Assembly: GCA_934476455.1 (NCBI GenBank)
Contig: CAKSNY010000025.1
Coordinates: forward strand, 1 to 42,153
Direction of reading: 5' to 3'
From: an uncultured Clostridia bacterium
Lineage (GTDB): Bacteria > Bacillota > Clostridia > UMGS1883
Length of the DNA stretch: 42,153 nt
Positions 1-7,967 of the stretch are shown in pieces (position 1 is the first letter of the stretch; each line of letters starts with the position of its first letter). The notes beneath the pieces are model-generated. The model saw only the letters and a list, made by a program, of their open reading frames with translations, did no database searches and was not told the DNA's origin. The position numbers and the translations under genes were made by a program.

Positions 1-44
1 GTCATACACACATCCCTTTCCGAAATCCGAAGGCTTACAGAATT

Positions 45-73
45 ATTATACTGTATTTTTCCTGCAATTACAA
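45..73 (-). promoter_or_regulatory. Divergent sigma-A type promoter (minus strand)
   Basis: Read on the minus strand, TTGTAA (68-73) is followed after 17 bases by TATAAT (45-50). Downstream, near the left edge, the minus strand carries AAAGGG and then ATG at 3-5. A divergent gene probably starts at about position 5 and runs out of the window. The boxes are visible; the gene is inferred and cannot be identified. Confidence 0.5.
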
Positions 74-111
74 TAGATGTAACCTAAAATTAATAAATTA
101 TTCCAAATTTG

Positions 112-140
112 TTGACCTGGCGCATTTAATGATGTATAAT
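112..140 (+). promoter_or_regulatory. Sigma-A promoter of the nadK operon
   Basis: TTGACC (112-117) and a perfect TATAAT (135-140) are separated by 17 bases. This places a start site near 147, just ahead of the nadK ribosome binding site. It is the only good promoter I see before the terminator at 6871, so it probably drives all seven genes. Confidence 0.8.
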
Positions 141-168
141 TATACGCAGTAAGAAACGGGGTGAGCGA

Positions 169-996
169 TTGAAGCAGATTGCACTGACGGTAAATTTTGA
201 AAAACAGCACGCAGAAATAACGGCTAGACGCCTTATAGATTGCCTAAAGGGCAAAGCACAGCTCTATTCGTGCGATGACAAGGTGTGTGCGCTGGGCTGC
301 ATAAAAGCGGAGAGTGAGGACGAGCTGTTCTCCCGATGCGGCATTGCGGCAGTGCTCGGCGGTGACGGGACAATTATTATCACGGCGAAAAAATGCGCAA
401 GGTACAATACGGTGCTTCTGGGAATAAATACGGGAAATTTGGGCTATCTTACAATGTTTGATTCGCACAGTATAGAAGACGCGGCAAATATGCTTCTTGC
501 CGACTCGCTCCATTATGACATACGTTATATGCTTTCCGTTTACCGTTTTTCGGGCGGAAAAGCGGATTTTTGCGGATATGCGCTTAACGAAGCAGTGTTA
601 AGCCGCGGAAAGATGCCGCATTTGATGGACTTTACCGCAGTGTCGGAAGGCAAAACGGTGTGTATGTACCGTGCGGACGGGATAATCGTTTCCACACCTA
701 CCGGCTCAACGGCGTATTCGCTTGCGGCGGGCGGTCCGGTTCTTTCTCCCGATACAGACGCTATGCTTATAACCCCTATCTGCCCGCATATGCTGAAGGC
801 GCGCAGTATTGTGCTGCCACCGAAAAAAATAACGCTGTATGCGGAGGAGGGGGCATTTCTTGCACTTGACGGGCAGGAGAGCTGTGCCCTGGAAAAGGGC
901 GACGCCGTTATTGTTGAAAAGGCAGAGCTTTTTGTCCGCCTCGCACATAGAAGCGAAAAGAGCTTTTATGATATTTTGCAGGATAAATTTCGCTAA
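169..996 (+). CDS. nadK: NAD kinase
   Basis: ATP (or polyphosphate)-dependent NAD kinase, which makes NADP from NAD in the cytoplasm. The 275-residue product has the family marks: GGDGT at residues 64-68 (phosphate-binding loop), GINTGNLGYLT at about 85-95, NEAVLSRG at about 140-147, and STPTGSTAYSLAAGGP at about 175-190. The start is TTG: the GGGGTGA at 158-164 lies 4 bases upstream, and the GTG at 161 runs straight into a stop in its own frame. It is the first gene of a tight plus-strand operon, followed by argR and recN, an arrangement common in Clostridia and Bacilli. Length and motifs are normal and I see no defect. Confidence 0.95.
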   Translation: MKQIALTVNFEKQHAEITARRLIDCLKGKAQLYSCDDKVCALGCIKAESEDELFSRCGIAAVLGGDGTIIITAKKCARYNTVLLGINTGNLGYLTMFDSHSIEDAANMLLADSLHYDIRYMLSVYRFSGGKADFCGYALNEAVLSRGKMPHLMDFTAVSEGKTVCMYRADGIIVSTPTGSTAYSLAAGGPVLSPDTDAMLITPICPHMLKARSIVLPPKKITLYAEEGAFLALDGQESCALEKGDAVIVEKAELFVRLAHRSEKSFYDILQDKFR

Positions 997-1009
997 AGGA
1001 GGCAACACA

Positions 1010-1462
1010 ATGAGCAATACACGCAGAGAAGCAATTTTGAAGCTTATAGAAAGCCGCGACATAGAAACACAGCAAGAGCTTACCTCGGCGCTTGCGCAAA
1101 TAGGGTTTGAGGTGACACAGGCGACTGTATCGCGCGATATAAAAGAGCTTAAGCTGTTAAAGCAACAAAACGGCAGCGGAAGGTATGTTTATACGAGGAA
1201 CGCTTCTCATACAGAAAATAAGATGACGGAAAGTATGAGCATTATATTAAGCCGTGCAGTGGTAAATATAGATTATGCGCTGAACATAGTTGTGGTGAAA
1301 ACGCTTACGGGAATGGCACAGGGTGCCGCCGCCGCGATAGACGCTATGCACAGCCGTGACATTCTGGGGTCTATTGCCGGTGACGACACGATTATAATAA
1401 TAGCGCGAAACGAAGAATATGCACAAACCTTTTGTAAAGAGCTTAGAAATATTAAAGCATGA
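1010..1462 (+). CDS. argR: Arginine repressor ArgR/AhrC
   Basis: Arginine-responsive transcription factor of 150 residues. The N-terminal winged helix covers about residues 1-70 and includes ATVSRDIKEL, the usual recognition-helix sequence. The C-terminal hexamerisation and arginine-binding part has GSIAGDDTIIII, close to the family GTIAGDDT motif, in which the Asp pair contacts arginine. The start is set by AAGGAGG at 996-1002, 7 bases before the ATG. The open frame continues further upstream, but that part lies inside nadK and has no Shine-Dalgarno sequence. Neighbours nadK and recN match the common Bacillota order. No arginine biosynthesis gene is in the window, so its targets lie elsewhere. 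Confidence 0.95.
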   Translation: MSNTRREAILKLIESRDIETQQELTSALAQIGFEVTQATVSRDIKELKLLKQQNGSGRYVYTRNASHTENKMTESMSIILSRAVVNIDYALNIVVVKTLTGMAQGAAAAIDAMHSRDILGSIAGDDTIIIIARNEEYAQTFCKELRNIKA

Positions 1463-1471
1463 GGTGAGCTA

Positions 1472-3124
1472 ATGCTGATTCAGCTGGATATAGAAAATGT
1501 TGCGGTAATTGAAAAGGCCTCGATAGAGTTTGACAACGGGTTTAATATAATAACAGGTGAAACAGGCGCGGGAAAATCACTTCTTATAAATTCGCTGAAT
1601 TTGATTTTGGGCGGTCGTGCAAGCCGCGAAATAATACGCAGCGGTGCACAGCACGCGTCGGTGGGCGCAGTGTTTTTTGTTAAAAATGCGCAGGATATAG
1701 TAAAGGACGCCGGTATAGAGTGTGACGACGGGCAGATTGTAATTACGCGCAAGGTTTTTGCGGACGGAAGAAATATTTGCCGCGTAAATTCGGTACCGGT
1801 AAACGTGGGAACGCTTAAAAGCATAGGGGACAGGCTTGTTACCATACACGGGCAGCGTGAAAGCGCAATGCTGTATAACCAGGCAGAGCATATAGGTTTT
1901 TTGGATGCCTATGCAAAGGACAGTGCTTTGCTTGAAAAATACCAAAACGCATACGGCGAATACAAAAATTCGCTCGGCGAATATGAAAAGCTTGACACCG
2001 ACGAAAAAACGCGCATAAATGAGATTGACTATCTTTCATTTCAGGTAAATGAAATAGAAAAGGCAAATTTATCCGAGGATGAGGAAAACGAGCTTTTAAA
2101 AAAACGCAGCGTTTTGGAAAATGCAAAAGCCCTGCGTGAATATGCAACCATTGCTTACGAGAGCATAAACGGCGAACGGGGAGCAAAGGAACTTTTATAC
2201 AATGTACGCCGCAGTGTGCAAAAGCTGTCAGAACTTGACAGCTCTGCAGATTTTTGCGACAGGGCGGACAACCTGTACTATGAGTGCGAGGAGCTTGGCG
2301 CAGACCTTTTAAACTATCTTGAAACCATAGACGTCGGGGAAGAAAACCTTGATAAAATAGATGACAGACTGGATACAATAAATACACTGAAAAGAAAATA
2401 TAATACGGATATTAAAGGAATACTCGAATTTTACGACGAGGCGTGCGCCGGGCTGAGCAAATTGCAGGCGTACGATGAGAACAAGCGCGCTGCATACGAA
2501 AAAATGCAGAATTGTAAAAATGAGGCACAAAAGGCGGCAAAGGAGCTGACAGAGCTTAGAAAAAAAAGCGCCGCACAGCTTGAAAAAAGTATAGAAGCCG
2601 AGCTTTCGATGCTGGATATGCCGCGCTGCCGCGTAAAATTTGAGCTTTTGCCGTGCGAACTTTCCGCACACGGGGCAGAAAATGTGCAGATACTTGTTTC
2701 AACAAATCCGGCAGAAAGCCCTAAAAGCATTGCGGCGATAGCCTCGGGCGGTGAAATGAGCAGAATAATGCTTGCGTTCAAGTCTGTATTTACAGAGTTT
2801 GGCGATGTTCCCACGCTGCTGTTTGATGAAATAGATACCGGCGTGTCGGGAAGGGCAGCGGAAAAAATTGCGCTTAAAATGCACGAGCTGGCAAAAAAGT
2901 TTCAGATAATATGCGTTTCGCACTTGCCGATTATGGCTGCCGCCGCGGATTATCATTTGGTCCTTTCAAAGGTTACGGAAAATGATAATTTCAGCACAAG
3001 CGTGAAAAAGGTGGAAAAAGACGATAGAGAGCGTGAGATAGCACGCATAATAGGCGGAGATAATGTTTCCGATGTAGCGCTGCAAAATGCACGCCAGCTG
3101 CTTGGAATTTTTCATAAGAATTAA
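1472..3124 (+). CDS. recN: DNA repair ATPase RecN
   Basis: SMC-like ATPase that acts early in double-strand break repair. The 550 residues are typical of the family. Walker A is GETGAGKS at 29-36, the ABC signature ASGGEMSRIM sits near 425, and Walker B LLFDEIDTGVSG follows near 448. Between them lies a charged coiled-coil stretch rich in Glu and Lys (about 155-380). GAGGTGA bridges the 9-base gap after argR and serves as ribosome binding site for the ATG at 1472. The protein looks intact. The nadK-argR-recN order is well known and supports the call. Confidence 0.95.
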   Translation: MLIQLDIENVAVIEKASIEFDNGFNIITGETGAGKSLLINSLNLILGGRASREIIRSGAQHASVGAVFFVKNAQDIVKDAGIECDDGQIVITRKVFADGRNICRVNSVPVNVGTLKSIGDRLVTIHGQRESAMLYNQAEHIGFLDAYAKDSALLEKYQNAYGEYKNSLGEYEKLDTDEKTRINEIDYLSFQVNEIEKANLSEDEENELLKKRSVLENAKALREYATIAYESINGERGAKELLYNVRRSVQKLSELDSSADFCDRADNLYYECEELGADLLNYLETIDVGEENLDKIDDRLDTINTLKRKYNTDIKGILEFYDEACAGLSKLQAYDENKRAAYEKMQNCKNEAQKAAKELTELRKKSAAQLEKSIEAELSMLDMPRCRVKFELLPCELSAHGAENVQILVSTNPAESPKSIAAIASGGEMSRIMLAFKSVFTEFGDVPTLLFDEIDTGVSGRAAEKIALKMHELAKKFQIICVSHLPIMAAAADYHLVLSKVTENDNFSTSVKKVEKDDREREIARIIGGDNVSDVALQNARQLLGIFHKN

Positions 3125-3142
3125 AACGAAAAGAGGTAGACT

Positions 3143-3550
3143 ATGGAGCAAATCGGTGAGGTTGTCGAAATAAACGGAAAAACGGCAACGGTAAGAATAC
3201 GGCGCGTATCCTCCTGCGGTGAAAGCTGCGCGTCGTGCAGCGCACATTGTAAGCCGACGGCAACCGTTATAACGGCTGTAAACGGGCTTAGCGCAAAAAT
3301 AGGGGATACCGTAAAACTGCAAATGAATTCGGGATATTTTTTGTTCCTTGCATTCGTGGGGTATATATTGCCGATACTTATTTGTATAGCTTCTTATTAT
3401 ATTGCAAAGTTTATTACAGACAGCGTTCTTATTGCGGATATATGCGCGGTTTTGTCTATTGTGGCTGTTCTTGTGATATTTTACGTAATAGACAAAATAC
3501 CGCATCGTTCGACAAGGTTTTCAAGCAGAATAATAAAAATTATACGATAG
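3143..3550 (+). CDS. RseC/MucC-family membrane redox protein
   Basis: A 135-residue protein resembling the RseC family (SoxR-reducing system, positive regulator of sigma-E in proteobacteria). A short beta-rich N-terminus opens with the family-like MEQIGEVVEINGKTATVRI. Four cysteines follow at 25, 29, 32 and 36 (CGESCASCSAHC), then two hydrophobic segments at about 69-92 and 95-117, and a basic tail. The four cysteines suggest a bound metal or Fe-S cluster at the membrane, but this is inference. In other bacteria the gene often travels with rnf electron-transport genes; none is present here. It lies 18 bases after recN with a good ribosome binding site (AAAAGAGGTAG), so it is probably part of the nadK operon. 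Confidence 0.75.
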   Translation: MEQIGEVVEINGKTATVRIRRVSSCGESCASCSAHCKPTATVITAVNGLSAKIGDTVKLQMNSGYFLFLAFVGYILPILICIASYYIAKFITDSVLIADICAVLSIVAVLVIFYVIDKIPHRSTRFSSRIIKIIR

Positions 3551-3561
3551 GAGATTATAAG

Positions 3562-4227
3562 ATGATAAAGGCATGTATATTCGATATGGACGGAACTACG
3601 GTAAATACCATAGATTCGATAGCGTATTTTGCAAACGGCGCGCTGAGGCATTACGGGCTGAGTGAGATTGAAACCGAAAAATACAAGGTTTTGGTAGGAA
3701 ACGGCGCAAGGGTTTTGGTTGAAAGAATGTTTGACTGTGTAAACGGTGACATGACGCTTTTTGATAAGGTGTTCAAGCTTTACAATGAAAGCTATGATAA
3801 CGACTTTTTGTATCTTACACGTCCGTATGACGGAATTTTAGAGCTTTTAAAGTCGCTTAAGGAAAAAAATATTAAAACGGCGATACTTTCAAACAAGCCG
3901 CACCGGACGGCGGTAAAGGTTTGCGACGCGCTGTTTGGAAAAGACCTTGTGGACCTGTGCTGCGGCGGGCGTGATGGTATCAAGCTTAAGCCCGACCCGG
4001 AGGCGGTTCTTATGATGCTCGGGGAGCTGGGCGTTAAAAAAGAGGAGTGCCTGTATATCGGCGATACCGCCGTGGATATAAACACCGCAAAAAATTCCGG
4101 TCTTACGTCGATCGGCGTGCTGTGGGGATTTAGGGACCGGGCAGAGCTTATGCAGGCAGGTGCGGATTTCATAGCGGAAACGCCGAACCAAATATTAGAT
4201 ATAGTAAACGATAAGACCGAATTTTGA
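3562..4227 (+). CDS. HAD-family phosphatase, phosphoglycolate phosphatase-like
   Basis: A HAD superfamily hydrolase of 221 residues. Motif I is DMDGT with the nucleophile Asp8 and general acid Asp10. Motif II is in AILSNKPH, and motifs III/IV appear as a Lys (KLKPDP) and GDTAVDINTAKNSG. A helical cap lies between motifs I and II, as in the Gph/PGP group, so phosphoglycolate or a similar small phosphate ester is the likely substrate, though HAD substrates cannot be read from sequence. The ATG at 3562 is preceded by TAGGAGAT, which overlaps the stop codon of the RseC-like gene. The frame stays open upstream, but that part lies inside the previous gene. Confidence 0.85.
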   Translation: MIKACIFDMDGTTVNTIDSIAYFANGALRHYGLSEIETEKYKVLVGNGARVLVERMFDCVNGDMTLFDKVFKLYNESYDNDFLYLTRPYDGILELLKSLKEKNIKTAILSNKPHRTAVKVCDALFGKDLVDLCCGGRDGIKLKPDPEAVLMMLGELGVKKEECLYIGDTAVDINTAKNSGLTSIGVLWGFRDRAELMQAGADFIAETPNQILDIVNDKTEF

Positions 4228-4242
4228 TTACGGAGGACAATC

Positions 4243-5994
4243 ATGGATTTCTTTTCAATTTTAATGCTTTTGGGCGGTTTGGCGCTGTTCCTTTACGGTA
4301 TGAACGCAATGGGCGACGGATTAAAGCAGCTTTCGGGCGGAAAGCTTGAAAGTATTTTGGGCAAGCTGACATCAAACAGAATAAAGGGCTTTTTTCTCGG
4401 ATTTGTGGTAACGTCTATAATCCAGTCGTCCTCTGCGACAACTGTTATGCTTGTAGGCTTTGTAAACTCGGGAATAATGAAGCTTGGGCAGACAATAAGC
4501 ATAATAATGGGCGCCAATATAGGAACAACCGTAACGGCGTGGCTTTTAAGTACTACGGGTATAAGCGGCGACAGTTTTTTCATAAGGCTGTTTAAGCCGG
4601 AATCCTTTACGCCGATTCTTGCGGCAATCGGCGTCATTATGACAATGGTTTGCAAAAGCGATAAGAAAAAAGACGTCGGCACAATATTTATAGGCTTTGC
4701 AATACTTATGTTCGGAATGGAAACAATGAGCGATTCTATGGCGGGGCTTAAAGATTCGCCGTCGTTTTCAAGACTGCTTACAATGTTTTCAAACCCTGTG
4801 ATGGGAATACTTTCGGGTATGCTGCTTACGGCAATAATACAATCCTCCTCGGCTTCGGTGGGTATTTTGCAGGCGCTTGCGCAGACGGGAATAATACCGT
4901 TTTCAACAGCAATGCCGATAGTGATGGGGCAAAATATAGGTACTACGATAACCCCCGTAATATCGTCTGTAAACGGAAACCGTGATTCCAAAAGAGTGGC
5001 TGTTGCCTGTGTTTATATAAAAATGATGGGCGTAATAATTTTTGCAACTGTATTTTATACAGTGAATATGTTTGTGCACTTTAAATTTATGCAGGGGCAT
5101 GCAACGGCTTTTTCAATAGCGCTTTTCCATACAACGTTTAACGTTATATCCACGGTTCTTCTTATGCCGTTTTGCTCTGCCATTGAAAAGCTTACCGTTA
5201 TTACGATAAAGGGGAAAAGCTCAAAAGAAACAGACGCTTTCCTTACATTGGACGACCGTTTTCTTTCAATACCCACATTTGCGGTTGAAAAGTGTCGCCT
5301 TGTTGTAAACGATATGGCTGAGCTTGCGAAAAAATCGCTTGAACAGTCACTGTCACTTGTGAATGAATACGACAAAGCAATTGAAAAAGAAATTACGGAA
5401 AATGAAAATGAGGTTGATCTGTACGAAGATAAGACAAGCTCGTACCTGCTTAAAATCTCGGCAAAGCAGCTTTCTGCCAAGGACAACCGCGAGGTTTCGC
5501 AGCTTTTACACGTTATCGGAGATGTCGAAAGGATTTCGGATCACTCTGTGAATATTATGCAGGCAGCACGGGAAATACACGATAAAAATATTGAATTTTC
5601 GGCGGACGCACTGCGCGAAATAGGGGTAATATCCAACGCTGTAAGAGAGGTTTTAAGCCTTGCTATCGGTGCGCTTGTAGACAAAAATCTGGATACGGCG
5701 AAAAAGGTAGAGCCTCTTGAGCAGATAATAGACAAGCTTAAGTACAAAATAAAGAATAACCACATTAAAAGGCTGCGTGAAGGTGCCTGCACAATAGAGA
5801 TGGGGTTTGTGCTTTCAGACCTTCTTAACAATTTTGAAAGAGTGGCGGACCACTGCTCAAACATTGCCGTTTGTCTTTTGGAAATAGACAACAACTCTTT
5901 TGAAACACACGAGTATTTAAACCACGTAAAGCAAGACGGCGAAAACGAATTTTTTGAACAGTATGACGCCTATAAAAAACGTTACAGCATATAA
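4243..5994 (+). CDS. Na+/phosphate cotransporter with PhoU-like tail
   Basis: A 583-residue transporter of the NptA/PNaS family. The membrane half (about 1-320) holds two inverted copies of the family repeat, each with a QSSSA motif (61-65 and about 200-204), and each followed by an NIGTT sequence. The second half (about 345-565) is soluble, helical and PhoU-like, with regularly spaced Glu/Asp and the sequences GDVERISDHSVN and NNFERVADHCSN typical of PhoU metal-binding helices. This two-part layout is standard for Bacillota Na/Pi cotransporters. The protein probably imports phosphate using the sodium gradient and senses it through the tail. GGAGG at 4232-4236 sets the start. It lies 15 bases after the phosphatase gene, which may release phosphate. 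Confidence 0.9.
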   Translation: MDFFSILMLLGGLALFLYGMNAMGDGLKQLSGGKLESILGKLTSNRIKGFFLGFVVTSIIQSSSATTVMLVGFVNSGIMKLGQTISIIMGANIGTTVTAWLLSTTGISGDSFFIRLFKPESFTPILAAIGVIMTMVCKSDKKKDVGTIFIGFAILMFGMETMSDSMAGLKDSPSFSRLLTMFSNPVMGILSGMLLTAIIQSSSASVGILQALAQTGIIPFSTAMPIVMGQNIGTTITPVISSVNGNRDSKRVAVACVYIKMMGVIIFATVFYTVNMFVHFKFMQGHATAFSIALFHTTFNVISTVLLMPFCSAIEKLTVITIKGKSSKETDAFLTLDDRFLSIPTFAVEKCRLVVNDMAELAKKSLEQSLSLVNEYDKAIEKEITENENEVDLYEDKTSSYLLKISAKQLSAKDNREVSQLLHVIGDVERISDHSVNIMQAAREIHDKNIEFSADALREIGVISNAVREVLSLAIGALVDKNLDTAKKVEPLEQIIDKLKYKIKNNHIKRLREGACTIEMGFVLSDLLNNFERVADHCSNIAVCLLEIDNNSFETHEYLNHVKQDGENEFFEQYDAYKKRYSI

Positions 5995-6011
5995 AAGAAG
6001 TGGATGGTTGA

Positions 6012-6851
6012 ATGAAACAAAAGAGGCTGCTTACAATACAGGATTTATCGTGCTTTGGCAAATGCTCGCTTACGGCAGCAATTCCCGTGGCAAGCGCCAT
6101 GGGAATTGAAACGGTGGTTTTGCCTACAGCGGTTTTGTCTACGCATACCGGCGAATTTAACGGTTACACCTTTCATTCGCTTGAAGGTTGTTTTGAACAG
6201 ATTACAACACACTGGAAAAAAGAAAAAATAGCGTTTGATGCGATACATATAGGCTATATCGGATCGAAAACGCTTATAGAAAAAATAAAAAAGGTTATAG
6301 ATGATTTTCGCGGTGAAAACACATTTGTATATATTGACCCTGCAATGGCGGACAACGGAAGCTTTTACAGCGGGCTTGACGAAGAGTATGCAAAAAGTCT
6401 TTCGCTTCTTTGCAAAAAAGCGGATATTATATCGCCGAACCTTACCGAGGCGCTCATCCTTGCAGGAAAAAGCCCCGCGGAAATAGCAGGGTTTGAAGAC
6501 GAAAACACGCTCTTGCATATTCTGAAAAAGTACTGCCCGACGCCGATTATAACGGGTATTCATAAGGATAAAAAAATTGCAACCGCCGTATTAAGCGGAG
6601 AAAAAATATTTGTTGCACAACACGATGCAAAAGACGGCGTTTTTTACGGTACGGGCGATTTATTTGCGGCGGCGCTTGCGGCAATGTGCCTTTGCGGTAT
6701 AGAGCTTTGCGAAGCTGTGAAGTATGCCACAGACTTTGTAAATGATTGCATAGAAAAGACACTTGATGAACGTGAAAAGTACTGGTATGGTCTTAAATTT
6801 GAACAGAGTCTCGGCTTTTTAACGGATTTATACAGGAAAACCGTAAAATAA
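6012..6851 (+). CDS. Pyridoxal/pyridoxamine kinase (PfkB/ribokinase fold)
   Basis: Kinase of the vitamin B6 salvage pathway, phosphorylating pyridoxal, pyridoxamine or pyridoxine. The 279 residues start with LLTIQDLSCFGKCSLTAAIP, matching the family opening in which the Ser/Gly region binds the B6 vitamer. A GYIGS sequence follows at about 80, and the ATP-site motif GTGDLFAAAL lies near residue 214, with its Asp as the catalytic base. It is the last gene of the nadK operon: the start lies 17 bases after the transporter and a terminator follows its stop. I give no gene symbol because PdxK and PdxY types are hard to separate by eye. Confidence 0.85.
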   Translation: MKQKRLLTIQDLSCFGKCSLTAAIPVASAMGIETVVLPTAVLSTHTGEFNGYTFHSLEGCFEQITTHWKKEKIAFDAIHIGYIGSKTLIEKIKKVIDDFRGENTFVYIDPAMADNGSFYSGLDEEYAKSLSLLCKKADIISPNLTEALILAGKSPAEIAGFEDENTLLHILKKYCPTPIITGIHKDKKIATAVLSGEKIFVAQHDAKDGVFYGTGDLFAAALAAMCLCGIELCEAVKYATDFVNDCIEKTLDEREKYWYGLKFEQSLGFLTDLYRKTVK

Positions 6852-6870
6852 ACAGCGGGGAGTTGTACGG

Positions 6871-6903
6871 GGGTGTAAAAATTCAGCTTTTTACACCCTT
6901 TTT
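6871..6903 (+). terminator. Intrinsic terminator of the nadK operon
   Basis: Perfect 11-base stem GGGTGTAAAAA (6871-6881) with TTTTTACACCC (6888-6898), a six-base loop, and TTTTT at 6899-6903. The right arm contains the stop codon of the convergent mnmA gene, so the 3' ends are packed together. There is no T-run in the minus direction, so it should act only on plus-strand transcripts. Confidence 0.85.
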
Positions 6904-7967
6904 ATTGTGCCGCCGCCGACAACACAGTCGCCCAGGTAAAAAACAACTGCCTGACCGGGGGTTATTGCGCGCTGCGGCTCGTCAAACTCTACCATTGCGG
7001 AAGTGTCGGAAAGCTGCGTAAGCGTTGCGGGCTGCTCGGTATGCCTGTAACGTACACGCGCTTTTATTTTCATAGGCTCTTTAATTTCGGAAACCGATAT
7101 AAGATTCAGGTTTTCCGCAATAAGCGTTTTTCTGAAAAGCTCGTCATTTTTGCCTAATGTTACGGTGTTATCCGCAGGGTTTACATCTGTAACATACATA
7201 GGCTCGCCGAAAGCAATGCCAAGCCCTTTGCGCTGACCGATTGTGTAGCGTATTATACCGTCGTGTTCGCCGAGTATATTTTTGTCTTTATCTATAAAAT
7301 TTCCTTTCGGGAATATCTTTTTCGTGTAGCCTTGAATAAAGTCTATATACGAACCGTCGGGTATAAAGCATATATCCTGGCTGTCGTGCTTTTGTGCATT
7401 TTCAAAGCCGTTTTCAGACGCAATGCTGCGAACATAGCTTTTTTCAAGCGAGCCGAGGGGGAAAAGTGTTCGCGACAGCTGATTTTGTGAAAGAGAATAC
7501 AAAAAGTAGCTTTGATCCTTTGACAGGTCAACGGCTTTTTTTAAAAGAAACCGCCCGGATTTTTCATCAAATTCAACACGGGCATAATGCCCGGTGGCAA
7601 TTTTTTCGCAGCCGATTTCGCTGCCGTAGGAAAACAGCTTTTCAAACTTCAGGCGGCGGTTACAAACAACGCACGGATTCGGCGTGCAGCCGTTCATATA
7701 TGAGGATATGAAATTATCTATAACAATTTCGCGGAAACTGTCCGAAAAATCCACAACGCGGTAGGGGATATTAAGCTTATCCGCCACTTTTTTTGCGTCT
7801 GAAATACCTGCGTCGCCGCTGCACGGGGCAGATTTGTCTTTGCCAAACAGCGTGCTGTCAAAAAGGCGCATTGTGGCGCCTGAGCAATTATTACCGTCTT
7901 TCTTTATTAAATAGGCTGCGACGCTTGAATCAACGCCGCCGCTCATTGCAATCAGTACATTTTTCAT
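6891..7967 (-). CDS. mnmA: tRNA-uridine 2-sulfurtransferase MnmA
   Basis: Makes 2-thiouridine at wobble position 34 of tRNAs for Lys, Glu and Gln, using ATP and sulfur relayed from a cysteine desulfurase. The 358 residues include the PP-loop SGGVDSS at 9-15 and the conserved catalytic cysteines Cys102 (in NPCVVCN) and Cys200 (in DSQDICF). The C-terminal beta-barrel, from about 285, binds tRNA. Length is normal. No desulfurase gene is adjacent. The start ATG overlaps the TGA of the AraC-type gene upstream (ATGA), so translation of the two is probably coupled, which is unusual for this housekeeping gene. Confidence 0.95.
   Translation of the reverse strand: MKNVLIAMSGGVDSSVAAYLIKKDGNNCSGATMRLFDSTLFGKDKSAPCSGDAGISDAKKVADKLNIPYRVVDFSDSFREIVIDNFISSYMNGCTPNPCVVCNRRLKFEKLFSYGSEIGCEKIATGHYARVEFDEKSGRFLLKKAVDLSKDQSYFLYSLSQNQLSRTLFPLGSLEKSYVRSIASENGFENAQKHDSQDICFIPDGSYIDFIQGYTKKIFPKGNFIDKDKNILGEHDGIIRYTIGQRKGLGIAFGEPMYVTDVNPADNTVTLGKNDELFRKTLIAENLNLISVSEIKEPMKIKARVRYRHTEQPATLTQLSDTSAMVEFDEPQRAITPGQAVVFYLGDCVVGGGTIKRV

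Noticed and set aside
839..1009. In-frame extension upstream of argR
   Set aside because: It lies inside nadK, has no ribosome binding site, and AAGGAGG supports the ATG at 1010.
1839..2387. Long minus-strand open frame inside recN
   Set aside because: Its codons are the mirror of the recN frame, rich in Cys, His and Arg, with no family match; a shadow of the real gene.
3382..3561. In-frame extension upstream of the HAD phosphatase
   Set aside because: It overlaps the RseC-like gene and the family starts at MIKACIFDMDGT.
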